Of a DNA stretch of 64,000 bases, positions 52,217 to 61,892 are shown piece by piece; the first letter of the stretch is position 1; the number at the start of each line of letters is the position of its first letter. The notes beneath the pieces are model-generated. The model was given only the letters and a program-made list of their open reading frames with translations, had not been told where the DNA came from and made no database searches. The stretch comes from Allorhodopirellula heiligendammensis (lineage in GTDB: Bacteria; Planctomycetota; Planctomycetia; Pirellulales; Pirellulaceae). A program made the position numbers and the translations under genes. The stretch lies in assembly GCF_007860105.1 (NCBI RefSeq), contig NZ_SJPU01000001.1, forward strand, positions 942,090 to 1,006,089, written 5' to 3'.

Positions 52217-53181
52217 TGCTAATCGATCGTCTTCGCACAAGTTCGTGCATGATCGCCATCATCGCCGCGATTTTGTACGTCGATGCTCGCTACTCCGTCC
52301 CAGGTGCAACGGGATTGTACCTCGTGCCGCTGCTGCTCATCTTTGCCCTCGGTACGGCCTGGGACATTTGTGGTCTGTTACTCCGCGCGGGTTTTCCCAT
52401 GCATCGCGGTGTCACTCTGCTCGGGACCGCCATGATCAGCGCAGCACCTGCGGTGGTTATGATTTGGAACTTCGCCGCTGCAGTGATGCCGGAGTGGGTA
52501 ACGCCTTACCCCGAGGACTGCCCGATCGGTTTGATGGGCTGGACCACGATCGCGGGTGTCGTCGCGATGAACTTATGCTTCCTCGACGAGATCAAAGACT
52601 ATAGCGTTGCCTCGGATCCGTTGGGTGTGCTTCGCCGACTCTGTGCGAGCCTGTTCATTGCGGTCTACGTAGGCCTGCCGATGAGTCTGCTGCTCGTCCT
52701 CCGGACGCTGGGTGATGATATCGTGGTGAATTCGAACGCCCCGGACGCGTTCGGCAATTGGGGATTGGCTGCGGTTTTGACGATGATCGCTACCACGAAG
52801 AGCACTGATATTGGTGCTTACTTTACGGGCAAAGCGATGGGGCGCCGAAAACTGATTCCGCGGCTCAGCCCTGGAAAAACTGTCGAGGGGTCCGTGGGCG
52901 GGTTGGTGCTCGCGACCGTGGTGGCAGGAGCCTGCCTCGCCTATTTATTTCCCGCGCTCAGCCCCCACAATGCCCCGCCGTTGGCATTGGCGTTGCTTCT
53001 CGGCCCCCTGTTGGGGATTTGCGGCATGGTGGGTGATCTCGCTCAGTCGTTGGTCAAACGAGCTTGCGGTGCGAAAGACTCTGGAAGTTTACTGCCGGGG
53101 ATGGGGGGCGTTTGGGATGTAACAGATAGCCTGATTTTCGCGTCTTTGCCGGCTTTCCTATGTTTCGCGGCGGTGGCATGA
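52216..53181 (+). CDS. cdsA: Phosphatidate cytidylyltransferase
   Basis: The 321-residue product has about eight membrane helices. Near its end SLVKRACGAKDSGSLLPGM is followed by GGVWDVTDSL. This is the CdsA signature region, with K-R-x4-K-D-S-G conserved, but the usual PGHGG-x-x-DR-x-D is changed to PGMGG-V-W-DVTD. It makes CDP-diacylglycerol from phosphatidate and CTP. Confidence 0.9.
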   Translation: MLIDRLRTSSCMIAIIAAILYVDARYSVPGATGLYLVPLLLIFALGTAWDICGLLLRAGFPMHRGVTLLGTAMISAAPAVVMIWNFAAAVMPEWVTPYPEDCPIGLMGWTTIAGVVAMNLCFLDEIKDYSVASDPLGVLRRLCASLFIAVYVGLPMSLLLVLRTLGDDIVVNSNAPDAFGNWGLAAVLTMIATTKSTDIGAYFTGKAMGRRKLIPRLSPGKTVEGSVGGLVLATVVAGACLAYLFPALSPHNAPPLALALLLGPLLGICGMVGDLAQSLVKRACGAKDSGSLLPGMGGVWDVTDSLIFASLPAFLCFAAVA

Positions 53182-53330
53182 CGTTTACCCCAGCATTGGG
53201 TTAAAATGCTGTCATTCCCCTAAGAAGATTCGACGAGATGGCTGGCAAGTGGCTAGAATCTCGGCTGCATTCGTATACGCCTCTGTGAGTTTGTTGCGAT
53301 CAACGATTCCTGTCTCCCACTCTTTGTTTT

Positions 53331-54350
53331 GTGAAGCCCGTCATGCACGAAGCCACTCTTTCAACGGCGGGCCCCGATGAAGTCTTGATGTTGTTCGGTC
53401 CGCGTGACCAGCACGTTCGGAAGCTGCGTCGACTTTTTGGAGTTGATATCACTCATCGCGATGGTCGTGTCCGTGTCGCTGGCGAAGAACCCAAGGTCGC
53501 CGCCGCAGTCCGCGCTCTCGAGCGACTTCGCGTGATTGCGCGAAAGAAAAACGGATTGTCCGTGGGCGACATCGAGACGGCCGCGACGGAGGAAGGCGCG
53601 ACGATTGAAAATGGTGAACCGGCGCGCCCGAGTAGCGAGGCGATCAACATCCAACATGCCGGCCGGAAAATTGTCCCGCGGACGCCTGGTCAAGCAAAAT
53701 ATGTCGACACAATTCGATCGCACGACCTGACTTTTGCGACTGGTCCGGCTGGTTGTGGGAAAACCTATCTCGCCGTAGCCACCGCAGTCGAAGCATACAA
53801 AGCGGGCCAGGTTCGGAAAATTGTGTTGGTCCGGCCCGCCGTTGAGGCTGGCGAAAGCCTCGGATTTCTACCTGGGGATCTGCGAGCCAAACTGAACCCA
53901 TACCTACGCCCGTTGATGGACGCCTTGGGCGAAATGGTGGATTACGATCAAGCTCGTGGGTTGATGGAACAGGATCTCATTGAAATCATTCCATTGGCTT
54001 ACATGCGCGGCCGCACGCTCAATGATGCCTTCATTATTCTCGATGAGGCGCAGAATACGACGGTGGCGCAAATGAAAATGTTCCTCACCCGATTGGGTGA
54101 GCGTAGCAAGATGGTAGTTAGTGGTGATACGACCCAATTGGACTTACCACGTGGGGTACGGAGCGGTCTGCGCGACGCTCTGTACCGGCTCAACAAGATC
54201 AACGGGATTGGCGTGATCCGATTGGGGGCACGGGATATCGTACGCCACCGGTTGGTGCAATCAATTGTCGAGGCCTACGAAGCGTCGGAACGCCGCGAAG
54301 AACTGGGGGAGGTTCTCACCTTCGACGGCGCTGCTGAGCACCAGCCTTGA
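53331..54350 (+). CDS. PhoH-like ATPase
   Basis: The 339-residue product has an N-terminal KH-like segment (LMLFGPRDQHVRKLRRLFGV) and a PhoH domain. It shows FATGPAGCGKTYLAVATAV (Walker A), NDAFIILDEAQNTTVAQMKM (Walker B) and MVVSGDTTQLDLP. PhoH proteins are RNA-associated ATPases and usually neighbour ybeY, as in this cluster. GTG 53331 or ATG 53343 may be used. Confidence 0.95.
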   Translation: MKPVMHEATLSTAGPDEVLMLFGPRDQHVRKLRRLFGVDITHRDGRVRVAGEEPKVAAAVRALERLRVIARKKNGLSVGDIETAATEEGATIENGEPARPSSEAINIQHAGRKIVPRTPGQAKYVDTIRSHDLTFATGPAGCGKTYLAVATAVEAYKAGQVRKIVLVRPAVEAGESLGFLPGDLRAKLNPYLRPLMDALGEMVDYDQARGLMEQDLIEIIPLAYMRGRTLNDAFIILDEAQNTTVAQMKMFLTRLGERSKMVVSGDTTQLDLPRGVRSGLRDALYRLNKINGIGVIRLGARDIVRHRLVQSIVEAYEASERREELGEVLTFDGAAEHQP

Positions 54351-54369
54351 GCGGATTGGAACGACCATC

Positions 54370-56796
54370 ATGAGCACAGCTAAAACCCAGCGCGCTGGTA
54401 AAGAACGCATCGAGTCACTCGGAATTCCGAAACCGAAGTGGGCGACGTGGTGGAATAAGAGCGACAAAAGCAATCTCGCAATTCGCTATGCCCTAGCGAT
54501 TGCGGCGGCCGCTGCGCTGCTCTTACTGTGTCGAACTTGGCAGCCTGCTTTCGCATACCGTCTGGGTGCCATTCCAGCCCGCGATATGCTGACGCGGGTT
54601 ACCTTCCAGATCCCCGATCGCGTGGCCACAGACGATCAGCGAGAACGCAAACGACGCGAGGTGCTGACGCTCTATCGAAACGATCCCAATCGACTCGATC
54701 AACTCCGCGAAGCACTGCGCAACCAGTTGTTCTCCATTCTGGGCGCGTCCTCGTATGAACAGCTGGGGGACAAGGAGCAAGGGGCACTCAAAGAGTTTCG
54801 TGAAGCCAGTGAGGTGTTACCCGCTGGGGCCGCAACTGCCCCTAAGGCCGCGACCGCTCAGCAGCCCCCTGCCATTGCGACACCTGCAGAGCGGTTTGCG
54901 TTGCTCAAGCGTGTCTTTAGCAAGGATCCGGAGTTGAAGGAGCTCGATGCAGCTCTCGATATTTCCACCAAGGATTTGTACACCAACGGTGTCTTGCAAG
55001 CCCCTCAGCACTCGCCCGAGCAGGGGTCCCAACGCATGATCCGCGTCTTTGAGGGGACGAAGACCGACAACGCCGTGCCTGTGGAACTGAGTAAGGTGCG
55101 GATCGCGGAATCCGCTCGAGAACTCAACACGCAGTTGAAAGACCAGTTCCGTACTCGTTTTCCCAGCAAAGAGGGACAAGCCGACGAGGGCCAACTCGCC
55201 GCTGCCATGATTGGCAATTGGTTGCGAGACAAGCTGCCAGACTATGAAACGCTCTCCTACGATGACGAGCTCAGTCAGGTCGCTCGCGAGAAGGCTGCCG
55301 ACGCCGTCGAGACGGTGCAGATGACGTTTTATTCGGGCCAGTCCAAACTTGCTGACGCTGGAAAACCATTGTCCGGCCGTGAACTTGCTCACTTGCGTAG
55401 CGAATGGGCAACCCTCGTTGAGAACATGCCACCGTTTGATCAAATCGCACGTGTTCTCGCATACGCGGGGATGATCATCGCCCTGTACTTGCTGTGTGGT
55501 TCTTACATTTGGTTTGTTGACGATCGAACCATCCTGACCGATCTCCGCAAGTTGTCTCGGCTACTCGCTTTGGCCGTCGTCACGATCGTGTTGAGCTATT
55601 ACGCGTCGCGTGACGATTGGCGTGCCGAATTGGTTCCCCTGGTGCTGGCCTCGATCACCGCTGCAGTCGTGTACGGACGCGATTTCGCCTTGCTGCTGAT
55701 GGCCGCCGCGAGTCTGAGCGTGACATTGCTACTCGGAGCGGACCTTTCAAATTTCGTAGTCATGATGGCAGCGTGCACTTCCTGCACGTTGTTGACCGGC
55801 CGAATTCACAGTCGCACGCACTTAATTACCGTCGCAATTCTGTCCGCCGTTATCACCATGCTGACGACCATCGGTGTTGGCATCGTGGCGGGGCAAACGC
55901 TATCGTCGGGTGGCCCTGGTGACACGATCGAACCAATTTTCTTTGGTGGTCCACTGCAACTTGTGTTGACTGGCTTGATCAGTGAAGCGGGGTGGGCGGG
56001 GCTGTGCATTGTCGTATCGGCCCTGGCCATGACCGGATTGCTTCCGCTGGTTGAAAAAACATTCGGTGTGCAAACCGACTTGTCCTTGCTCGAGCTCAGC
56101 GATGCCAGTCACCCGCTCCTTCGTCGATTAGCGCAGCGCGCACCGGGCACTTACAATCACTCGATCAATGTTGCCTCGATTGCCGAATCCGCTGCCGATG
56201 CGATTGGTGCCAATGGCCTGTTGGTACGCGTGGGAGCGTATTTCCACGACATCGGAAAAATGTTCAAACCCGAGTATTTCATCGAAAACCAGAGTGCAGG
56301 GATCAACCAACATGATTCGTTGCAACCTGCAATGAGCACGCTCGTCATCATTGCACACGTGAAAGATGGTGCCGATCTCGCCCGCAATCACCACCTTCCT
56401 GAGCCGATCATCGATTTCATTCTGCAGCACCATGGGACGACGCTCGTCGAGTACTTCTATCGCGAAGCGGCGCGGCGCAGTGAAGAGGATCCCAACCGAG
56501 AATCCGTCAGTGATAAGGACTTTCGATACCCCGGTCCTAAACCGCAGACTCTCGAAGCGGCGGTGTTGATGTTGGCCGATACGGTCGAGAGCGCCTCGCG
56601 CACTCTCGTCGATCCCACCCCGGCCCGCATCTCGAATCTCGTTGACGCCATCGCCCAAAAGAAAGTTGCTGACGGCCAATTTGATGAGTGCGGTTTGACG
56701 TTCTCGCAACTCCATCGGGTACGACAGAGCTTAGTCAAATCGTTAACGGCGATTTATCATGCTCGCGTCAAATACCCTGGCCAACAATCTGCATGA
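54370..56796 (+). CDS. 7TM-HD domain protein (PgpH-like)
   Basis: ATG 54370 starts an 808-residue product with an N-terminal membrane helix, a long extracellular region and a block of about seven membrane helices. A C-terminal HD domain follows (GTYNHSINVASIAESAADAI, VGAYFHDIGKMFKPEYF, FILQHHGTTLVEYFYREAAR). This matches PgpH-type proteins, which hydrolyse cyclic di-AMP in other bacteria. It sits between phoH and ybeY, the usual place. Confidence 0.9.
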   Translation: MSTAKTQRAGKERIESLGIPKPKWATWWNKSDKSNLAIRYALAIAAAAALLLLCRTWQPAFAYRLGAIPARDMLTRVTFQIPDRVATDDQRERKRREVLTLYRNDPNRLDQLREALRNQLFSILGASSYEQLGDKEQGALKEFREASEVLPAGAATAPKAATAQQPPAIATPAERFALLKRVFSKDPELKELDAALDISTKDLYTNGVLQAPQHSPEQGSQRMIRVFEGTKTDNAVPVELSKVRIAESARELNTQLKDQFRTRFPSKEGQADEGQLAAAMIGNWLRDKLPDYETLSYDDELSQVAREKAADAVETVQMTFYSGQSKLADAGKPLSGRELAHLRSEWATLVENMPPFDQIARVLAYAGMIIALYLLCGSYIWFVDDRTILTDLRKLSRLLALAVVTIVLSYYASRDDWRAELVPLVLASITAAVVYGRDFALLLMAAASLSVTLLLGADLSNFVVMMAACTSCTLLTGRIHSRTHLITVAILSAVITMLTTIGVGIVAGQTLSSGGPGDTIEPIFFGGPLQLVLTGLISEAGWAGLCIVVSALAMTGLLPLVEKTFGVQTDLSLLELSDASHPLLRRLAQRAPGTYNHSINVASIAESAADAIGANGLLVRVGAYFHDIGKMFKPEYFIENQSAGINQHDSLQPAMSTLVIIAHVKDGADLARNHHLPEPIIDFILQHHGTTLVEYFYREAARRSEEDPNRESVSDKDFRYPGPKPQTLEAAVLMLADTVESASRTLVDPTPARISNLVDAIAQKKVADGQFDECGLTFSQLHRVRQSLVKSLTAIYHARVKYPGQQSA

Positions 56797-56827
56797 GTAC
56801 GATGACGTTGTCTGAGTTTTCCCCGAA

Positions 56828-57304
56828 ATGAGTGAAATCGAAGTCATTATTGATCCCGATGTTCGCGAACGTGTGCGCGAGTGTTCGATTGCGAGTCACC
56901 CAATCAATGGGCGATCGATCGAGTCTGCAGTGCGGGCAGCGGCGTCGGTGGGCGGATGTGATGATTGCCGTGTGGGTGTGCGAGTCACAAACGACAAGGT
57001 GATTCATCAAATTAACCGCGACTTTCTTGATCATGATTTCCCGACCGATGTAATTAGCTTCCCGTACGAGCTGACTCCTCCAATGGTAGAAGGGGAATTG
57101 GTGGTTAGCATTGACACGGCGATCGCGCAGGCTCCCGACGCTGGTTGGTCGATCGCCGAAGAACTCCTCCTGTACGTGATTCACGGCACACTGCATTTGG
57201 TCGGCTTCGATGACATCGCTGATGCGGATCGCGCCGCCATGCGGAATGCCGAATCCAAAGCACTTTCTCTTCTTTTCCCTCGCTCCGATTCCTTGACCGC
57301 ATGA
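56828..57304 (+). CDS. ybeY: Endoribonuclease YbeY
   Basis: The 158-residue product has TDVISFPYELTPP and VIHGTLHLVGFDDIADADRA. The canonical zinc motif HGxLHLxGYDH is changed at the last ligand to Asp (FDD). YbeY takes part in rRNA maturation and ribosome quality control. The gene overlaps the downstream one by 4 nt (ATGA). Confidence 0.9.
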   Translation: MSEIEVIIDPDVRERVRECSIASHPINGRSIESAVRAAASVGGCDDCRVGVRVTNDKVIHQINRDFLDHDFPTDVISFPYELTPPMVEGELVVSIDTAIAQAPDAGWSIAEELLLYVIHGTLHLVGFDDIADADRAAMRNAESKALSLLFPRSDSLTA

Positions 57305-58578
57305 CTCATCTTCCTCTCTGGGTCGCAGTGGCCTGGACGATCTTCGGGTTCCTTTTGGGAAGCATCGGTGGCCTTGGCGTTGAGTTGATTGACGGGTTCG
57401 CAGGTCGATCGTTCGAAGTCTATTGCCGGGTAAAGAAGAACCGTGACCGCTTCGGCTCGGTGCTGGATCATCAAGATGCTGCGATCAGTGGCAGTGACTA
57501 TCTCCGCATGATCGGAACGGTCCTGTTCTTGATGTTTGGCACCATCGCTGTGATCGACTATTTCGGTGAGGGGACGCAAACACTCGTCGCTTGGGGAATG
57601 GTTGCTGGCGTACTGATGATGTTAACTCATCTGTGGTTGCCTGCCGCCGTCACCCGCTTCACATCAGCACCACTTCTGTACTACACGTGGCCATTCTGGT
57701 TAACGTTGTCGATCGCCATGCGGCCGTTGCACGCCCCTGGCGAGGTACTCGAAATCATGACCCGCCGGCTCACTGGAAAGATCGAGACAGACGATGAGGA
57801 TGAAGAGCAACTCGAAGATGAGATAAGGACAATCGTGGCTGCGGGTACTCGTGAGGGCTATTTCGGGCCGGGAGTGCGTGAAATGATTCAGGGCGTGATG
57901 GAACTGCACGAGGACACGGTCGGCCATATCATGACCCCACGTGGGAATGTTGAGGCAATCGATGCAACCTGCTCTTGGCAGGATGCGTTTGCAAAAATCA
58001 TCGCCAGTGCACGTACACGGTATCCTGTTTATCAGGACACCATCGACAACGTCGTGGGGATTTTGTTCGTCAAGGACCTGTTGCCGTTTCTCGTCTCTGA
58101 CTCCATGCCCGAGCAGCCTATCCAGGAACTGTGCCGCAAACCATGGTCAGTTCCAAAGGACCGCAGTGTGGAATCGCTGCTCCGTGAGTTTCTCCATAAC
58201 CGTTCGCATATGGCGATTGTCGTTGATGAGTTTGGTCAAACGGCGGGCGTCGTTACCATCGAAGATGCCCTGGAGGAGATCGTCGGCGAGATCGTGGACG
58301 AATCGGACGAGGAAGAGGAGTACGAGATTCGCATCATCGATGACAACGTCATTGAGGTCGATGGCAGGGTAATGATCGATGATTTGAACGAACTTATTCA
58401 CTGGGATATTCCCGAGAGCGAGGACTACGAAACCATCGCGGGCTGGGTGCTCTACAACACTGGGGCGATCCCGGACGCCGGAAGCATGCTCATGCTCGGT
58501 GATTTAGAAATCGAGATTCTGCGAGCCAGTAATCGCAAGATCGAATCGATGCAGCTCCGGCGAGGTGGTGCCGCCTAA
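57301..58578 (+). CDS. CNNM/CorC-family membrane protein
   Basis: The 425-residue product has N-terminal DUF21-type membrane helices and two CBS domains (GHIMTPRGNVEAIDATCSWQ, ARTRYPVYQDTIDNVVGI, PKDRSVESLLREFLHNRSHM). A C-terminal CorC/HlyC domain follows (DVIEVDGRVMIDDLNELIHW-like region and AGWVLYNTGAIPDAG). These proteins are linked to Mg or Co efflux. The gene ends the phoH-pgpH-ybeY cluster. Confidence 0.9.
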   Translation: MTHLPLWVAVAWTIFGFLLGSIGGLGVELIDGFAGRSFEVYCRVKKNRDRFGSVLDHQDAAISGSDYLRMIGTVLFLMFGTIAVIDYFGEGTQTLVAWGMVAGVLMMLTHLWLPAAVTRFTSAPLLYYTWPFWLTLSIAMRPLHAPGEVLEIMTRRLTGKIETDDEDEEQLEDEIRTIVAAGTREGYFGPGVREMIQGVMELHEDTVGHIMTPRGNVEAIDATCSWQDAFAKIIASARTRYPVYQDTIDNVVGILFVKDLLPFLVSDSMPEQPIQELCRKPWSVPKDRSVESLLREFLHNRSHMAIVVDEFGQTAGVVTIEDALEEIVGEIVDESDEEEEYEIRIIDDNVIEVDGRVMIDDLNELIHWDIPESEDYETIAGWVLYNTGAIPDAGSMLMLGDLEIEILRASNRKIESMQLRRGGAA

Positions 58579-58643
58579 CTCGAGCAGACGCGCATTACAC
58601 AGCCTGAACCCGTGTGACAGTTCTGCACGAGCCTGCTCCATTC

Positions 58644-58683
58644 GGTCATCGCTGGTCATCGCTGGTCATCGCTGGTCATCGCG
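58644..58683. repeat. Four 10-bp tandem repeats
   Basis: GGTCATCGCT is repeated about four times without spacing between the CNNM and SDR genes. Confidence 0.9.
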
Positions 58684-58718
58684 ACGACGCGAGCGAGGCT
58701 TGCTCTCAGGTGAGATTA

Positions 58719-60362
58719 TCAGCGCATCTCGCTCATGCCCGGCACCGAGAGCTGCGCGCCGTTATGATCGGGAGTGATGTTCAATAGGTAAGGAACCGCG
58801 ACTTTCGCCCACTCCTCAGGACTTGGATAGCGGGCGGCCGCCTCACCAAATGCGACGTCGAGCGTGTCGGTCTGAACGATACCCGGGTGCAGCGACACCA
58901 CACACATATGCGGTGGAACCTCCATCGACATCGCTTTGGTAAGCCCTTCGATCGCCCACTTTGATGCGCAATAGGGCGCGACGCGAGGAGCCGCGTCCCG
59001 TCCCCACCCTGAACTGAAATTAACAATCACACTCCCTTTCTGCTTCATCATTGCAGGACCGAAATGGCGAATGATATTCGCTGTCCCGCGGACATTGACG
59101 TTCAGAATTTCGTTGAGTTCCCGGTCCGTACACCGCCACGTCTGCTGGGTTGGGCCCAGGATGGCAGCATTGTTGAGTAGCAGATTTGGTGCACCGAGGT
59201 GTGTAAGAGTCTGTGAAGCCCATTGCTGTACCTTGTCGTCATCGACCACATCGAGGACGGCGAAGGAATGAGCATCACCGAACTCGGCCTGCAAATTTGC
59301 CACTGCCGCTGGGTCTCTCGCACAACCGACCACGATGTGTCCGCGGCGTGCGAACTCTTGGCACATGGCCCGCCCCAGCCCGCGACTGACGCCGGTGATC
59401 AGCACGACCTTTGGCACTTCTCGAGAGGCTGGTCGCGAATCATCGGCGGCAACTGCCGGAAACTGTTGCGGCGAGGTCATCCCGGGTTCCTCGACACGCG
59501 CTCCGTCATCAAAGTGCCTCACGCCTGCGAGCCTGGCACGTTCGACGATGGCATTGCCGAACGGGTTCTGACCACTGTAAAGGTTCAGCCCCATCGCGCC
59601 AGCGCCGCCGTCAACCACGAGCGTTGTTCCGCTAATGAAACGCGAGTCGTCACTCGCAAAGAATGCGAATGCAGGCGCTAAATGCTTCGACTCACCCGCG
59701 ATAGGAAGGGGCAGGGTCCCTGCCGCAAGGTTCTTCAGGCCTTCAGGATCAACGTTGCGGTGCGTCAGCGGGCTGACCAAGATGCCAGGAACGATCGTGT
59801 TGACACGAATATTATGCGCGCCCAATTGCACCGCCGCCGTCTGCGTCAGGGAAACTACGCCAGCCTTCGACGCTGAGTAAGCTGCACCGCCCGCGCCCCC
59901 CGACATGGCGGCAATCGATGCAACGTTGATAATCGATCCCCCCTCCCCCTGCCTCATCATGATCCTTGCCGCATGTTTGGTACCTAGGAACACACTGCGC
60001 AGATTGACTGCCTGGGTTCGATCCCAATCAGCGACCGAGGTTTCAATGAGCGGTTCGAATGCGCCGCCGGTGCCAGCATTATTGATCATGCAGTCGAGGT
60101 GACCAAACTTCTCAATCGTATGCCGAAGCAGGCGGATGATGTCGGATTCCTGCGAGACGTCGCAGAGCACCACGGCCAGACGACCCGCACAGGAGCCTCC
60201 CTGGATATGCGCTTCGAGACGCCTCAATGCTGCGAGGTTGATATCGCCGACAACGACCTGGGCACCTTCCTCCAGAAGGCGTTGCACCGCTGCTTCGCCG
60301 ATACCACTGGCACCGCCAGTGACAACGACGGTACGGCCGCTGAGTCGTTTACAATCTGTCAT
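58719..60362 (-). CDS. Tandem SDR fusion (two short-chain dehydrogenase domains)
   Basis: The 547-residue product contains two complete SDR modules. The first (about 8-257) has VVVTGGASGIGEAAVQRL, NNAGTGGAFEP and the active-site AAYSASKAGVV. The second (about 319-540) has VLITGVSRGLGRAMCQEF, NNAAILG and APYCASKWAIEGL. Both nucleotide loops and both YxxxK motifs are intact, so both domains may be active. The 60-residue linker contains NPFGNAIVERARLAGVRHF. Substrates are unknown. Confidence 0.9.
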   Translation of the reverse strand: MTDCKRLSGRTVVVTGGASGIGEAAVQRLLEEGAQVVVGDINLAALRRLEAHIQGGSCAGRLAVVLCDVSQESDIIRLLRHTIEKFGHLDCMINNAGTGGAFEPLIETSVADWDRTQAVNLRSVFLGTKHAARIMMRQGEGGSIINVASIAAMSGGAGGAAYSASKAGVVSLTQTAAVQLGAHNIRVNTIVPGILVSPLTHRNVDPEGLKNLAAGTLPLPIAGESKHLAPAFAFFASDDSRFISGTTLVVDGGAGAMGLNLYSGQNPFGNAIVERARLAGVRHFDDGARVEEPGMTSPQQFPAVAADDSRPASREVPKVVLITGVSRGLGRAMCQEFARRGHIVVGCARDPAAVANLQAEFGDAHSFAVLDVVDDDKVQQWASQTLTHLGAPNLLLNNAAILGPTQQTWRCTDRELNEILNVNVRGTANIIRHFGPAMMKQKGSVIVNFSSGWGRDAAPRVAPYCASKWAIEGLTKAMSMEVPPHMCVVSLHPGIVQTDTLDVAFGEAAARYPSPEEWAKVAVPYLLNITPDHNGAQLSVPGMSEMR

Positions 60363-60711
60363 TGAGGGAGTTTTACGCGTGAAAGTTGACGAGCCGCAAG
60401 ACGGCGGCGTTCAGAGGCGAGGTCCGCCGCCGAACCCGAGACCTCGACTATTACCTGAGGGCCAGAATAGTCCTCTGACGCTCTATGGGAAGACGCAGGC
60501 TCGCGAAAGATCTCCAAACCTTTAACAGCATTTCCCGAAAAAAACGTTGGAGATGCTTTCTAAAAGTTTTGGTCCTACTATTCTGCTAGGCAGTCCCTTT
60601 GTCAGCAATCTGTCCATTTTCATCTTAAGAAATCGTCCTGTTTTTCGGATGTCCTGCATAGCAGCACGCAGTGCGTCTGCAAATTTCTCACTGCGACTGG
60701 AGAGTTTACTA
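60363..60711. other. 349-bp spacer
   Basis: This is the divergent spacer between the SDR fusion gene and the methyltransferase gene. No strong motif was found. An upstream extension of the methyltransferase frame (from 60547) looks non-coding. Confidence 0.4.
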
Positions 60712-61761
60712 ATGAATTGGCTACGCCGCTGGTTGCAGCGAAAACCCGAAACACTCGCCCAACCCACTTTCCCGCACCTGCACTGGTTGTTGAACAGTAC
60801 GTGGTTGGCGCAAGCCGTTTACGTCGCTGCGCGGTTGGACATCGCCGAAGAATTGCGAGCGGGGCCGAAATCAGCAGACGTGTTGGCATCGAAGTGCGGC
60901 GTCCAGCCCGACGAACTAATGCGAGTTCTGCGGGCGCTAGCGGGGTTTGGAATTTTTTCACGAGACAGCCAAGGACGGTTCTCGCTAACCGAATCTGCTC
61001 TACCTCTATTGCACGATAATCCGCACTCAATTCAAGCGTACTCGGAGGTTTGGGGTGTGCAGCTGTATGCTGGAGCGGGACGATTATTGGAACAACTTCG
61101 TACAGGTGAGCCCGGTTTCAAACTGCAGCACGGACTGCCTATGTGGCAGCACTACGAAGCCGACGCAGAAGCTGGTGCACTTTTCGATCGCTTTATGAGT
61201 GTGACCACAGATGCGCATTGCCGGTTCATTCCGAAGTGGTTCGACTTCTCGAAGTTTCAGCATGTCGTCGATGTAGGTGCTGGTGGCGGCAGCCTGCTAT
61301 CGACCGTACTGCACTCCAACCCCAAACAGCGTGGCACCTGGTATGACCGGGCCGAGGTGCTCCCACTGGCGCAAGAGCGAATCGAAAAAGAAGGACTCGG
61401 GTCGCGCTGCGAACTGATCGCTGGCGACTTTTTGCAGAGTGTGCCTGCGGGCGGAGATCTGTATCTGATCAAACACGTTCTCCATGACTGGGAAGACAGC
61501 ATGGCGACGAGAATTGTTGCGAACATCGCCGAGGCGATGTCGAAAGACTCGAAGCTTCTTATCATCGGTGGATTGCTCGACGAAACGAACAACCGAGATG
61601 GTTTATGCAAACTTCGCGATCTCGAGCAGATGTTTTGGACCGGCGGACGCGTCCGCACCCGCAGTGATTTTGAACGCTTGCTCCACCCCGCGGGGATGCA
61701 CATTACCGCGACGACGCAGACCCCCATCGTGGATGTCTGCATCATCGAAGTTTCTAAATAG
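60712..61761 (+). CDS. O-methyltransferase-like protein (caffeate/acetylserotonin type)
   Basis: ATG 60712 has GGAG upstream; the product is 349 residues. A winged-helix dimerisation domain (about 20-100, including QAVYVAARLDIAEELRAGPK) precedes a Rossmann methyltransferase domain. It shows VVDVGAGGGSLLSTVL (SAM loop), LIKHVLHDWEDSMATRI with the catalytic His, and DLEQMFWTGGRVRTRSDF. This is the plant-type O-methyltransferase architecture used on small phenolic or polyketide-like substrates. The substrate is unknown. Confidence 0.9.
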   Translation: MNWLRRWLQRKPETLAQPTFPHLHWLLNSTWLAQAVYVAARLDIAEELRAGPKSADVLASKCGVQPDELMRVLRALAGFGIFSRDSQGRFSLTESALPLLHDNPHSIQAYSEVWGVQLYAGAGRLLEQLRTGEPGFKLQHGLPMWQHYEADAEAGALFDRFMSVTTDAHCRFIPKWFDFSKFQHVVDVGAGGGSLLSTVLHSNPKQRGTWYDRAEVLPLAQERIEKEGLGSRCELIAGDFLQSVPAGGDLYLIKHVLHDWEDSMATRIVANIAEAMSKDSKLLIIGGLLDETNNRDGLCKLRDLEQMFWTGGRVRTRSDFERLLHPAGMHITATTQTPIVDVCIIEVSK

Positions 61762-61806
61762 CTCCTCCGGCCTGTTATCTCCCGCCGCTTCGTGATTATG
61801 CCACGT

Positions 61807-61846
61807 CGTGACCACGCCGCTTGGCGTGACCACGCCGCTTGGCGTG
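61807..61846. repeat. 18-bp tandem duplication
   Basis: CGTGACCACGCCGCTTGG occurs at 61807-61824 and 61825-61842, with a further partial copy (CGTGAC) after it. It lies between the methyltransferase and the dockerin protein genes. Confidence 0.9.
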
Positions 61847-61892
61847 ACGACGACACGGGGCGCAGTGGGTGGAAAGAAATTGCATGACGGGC

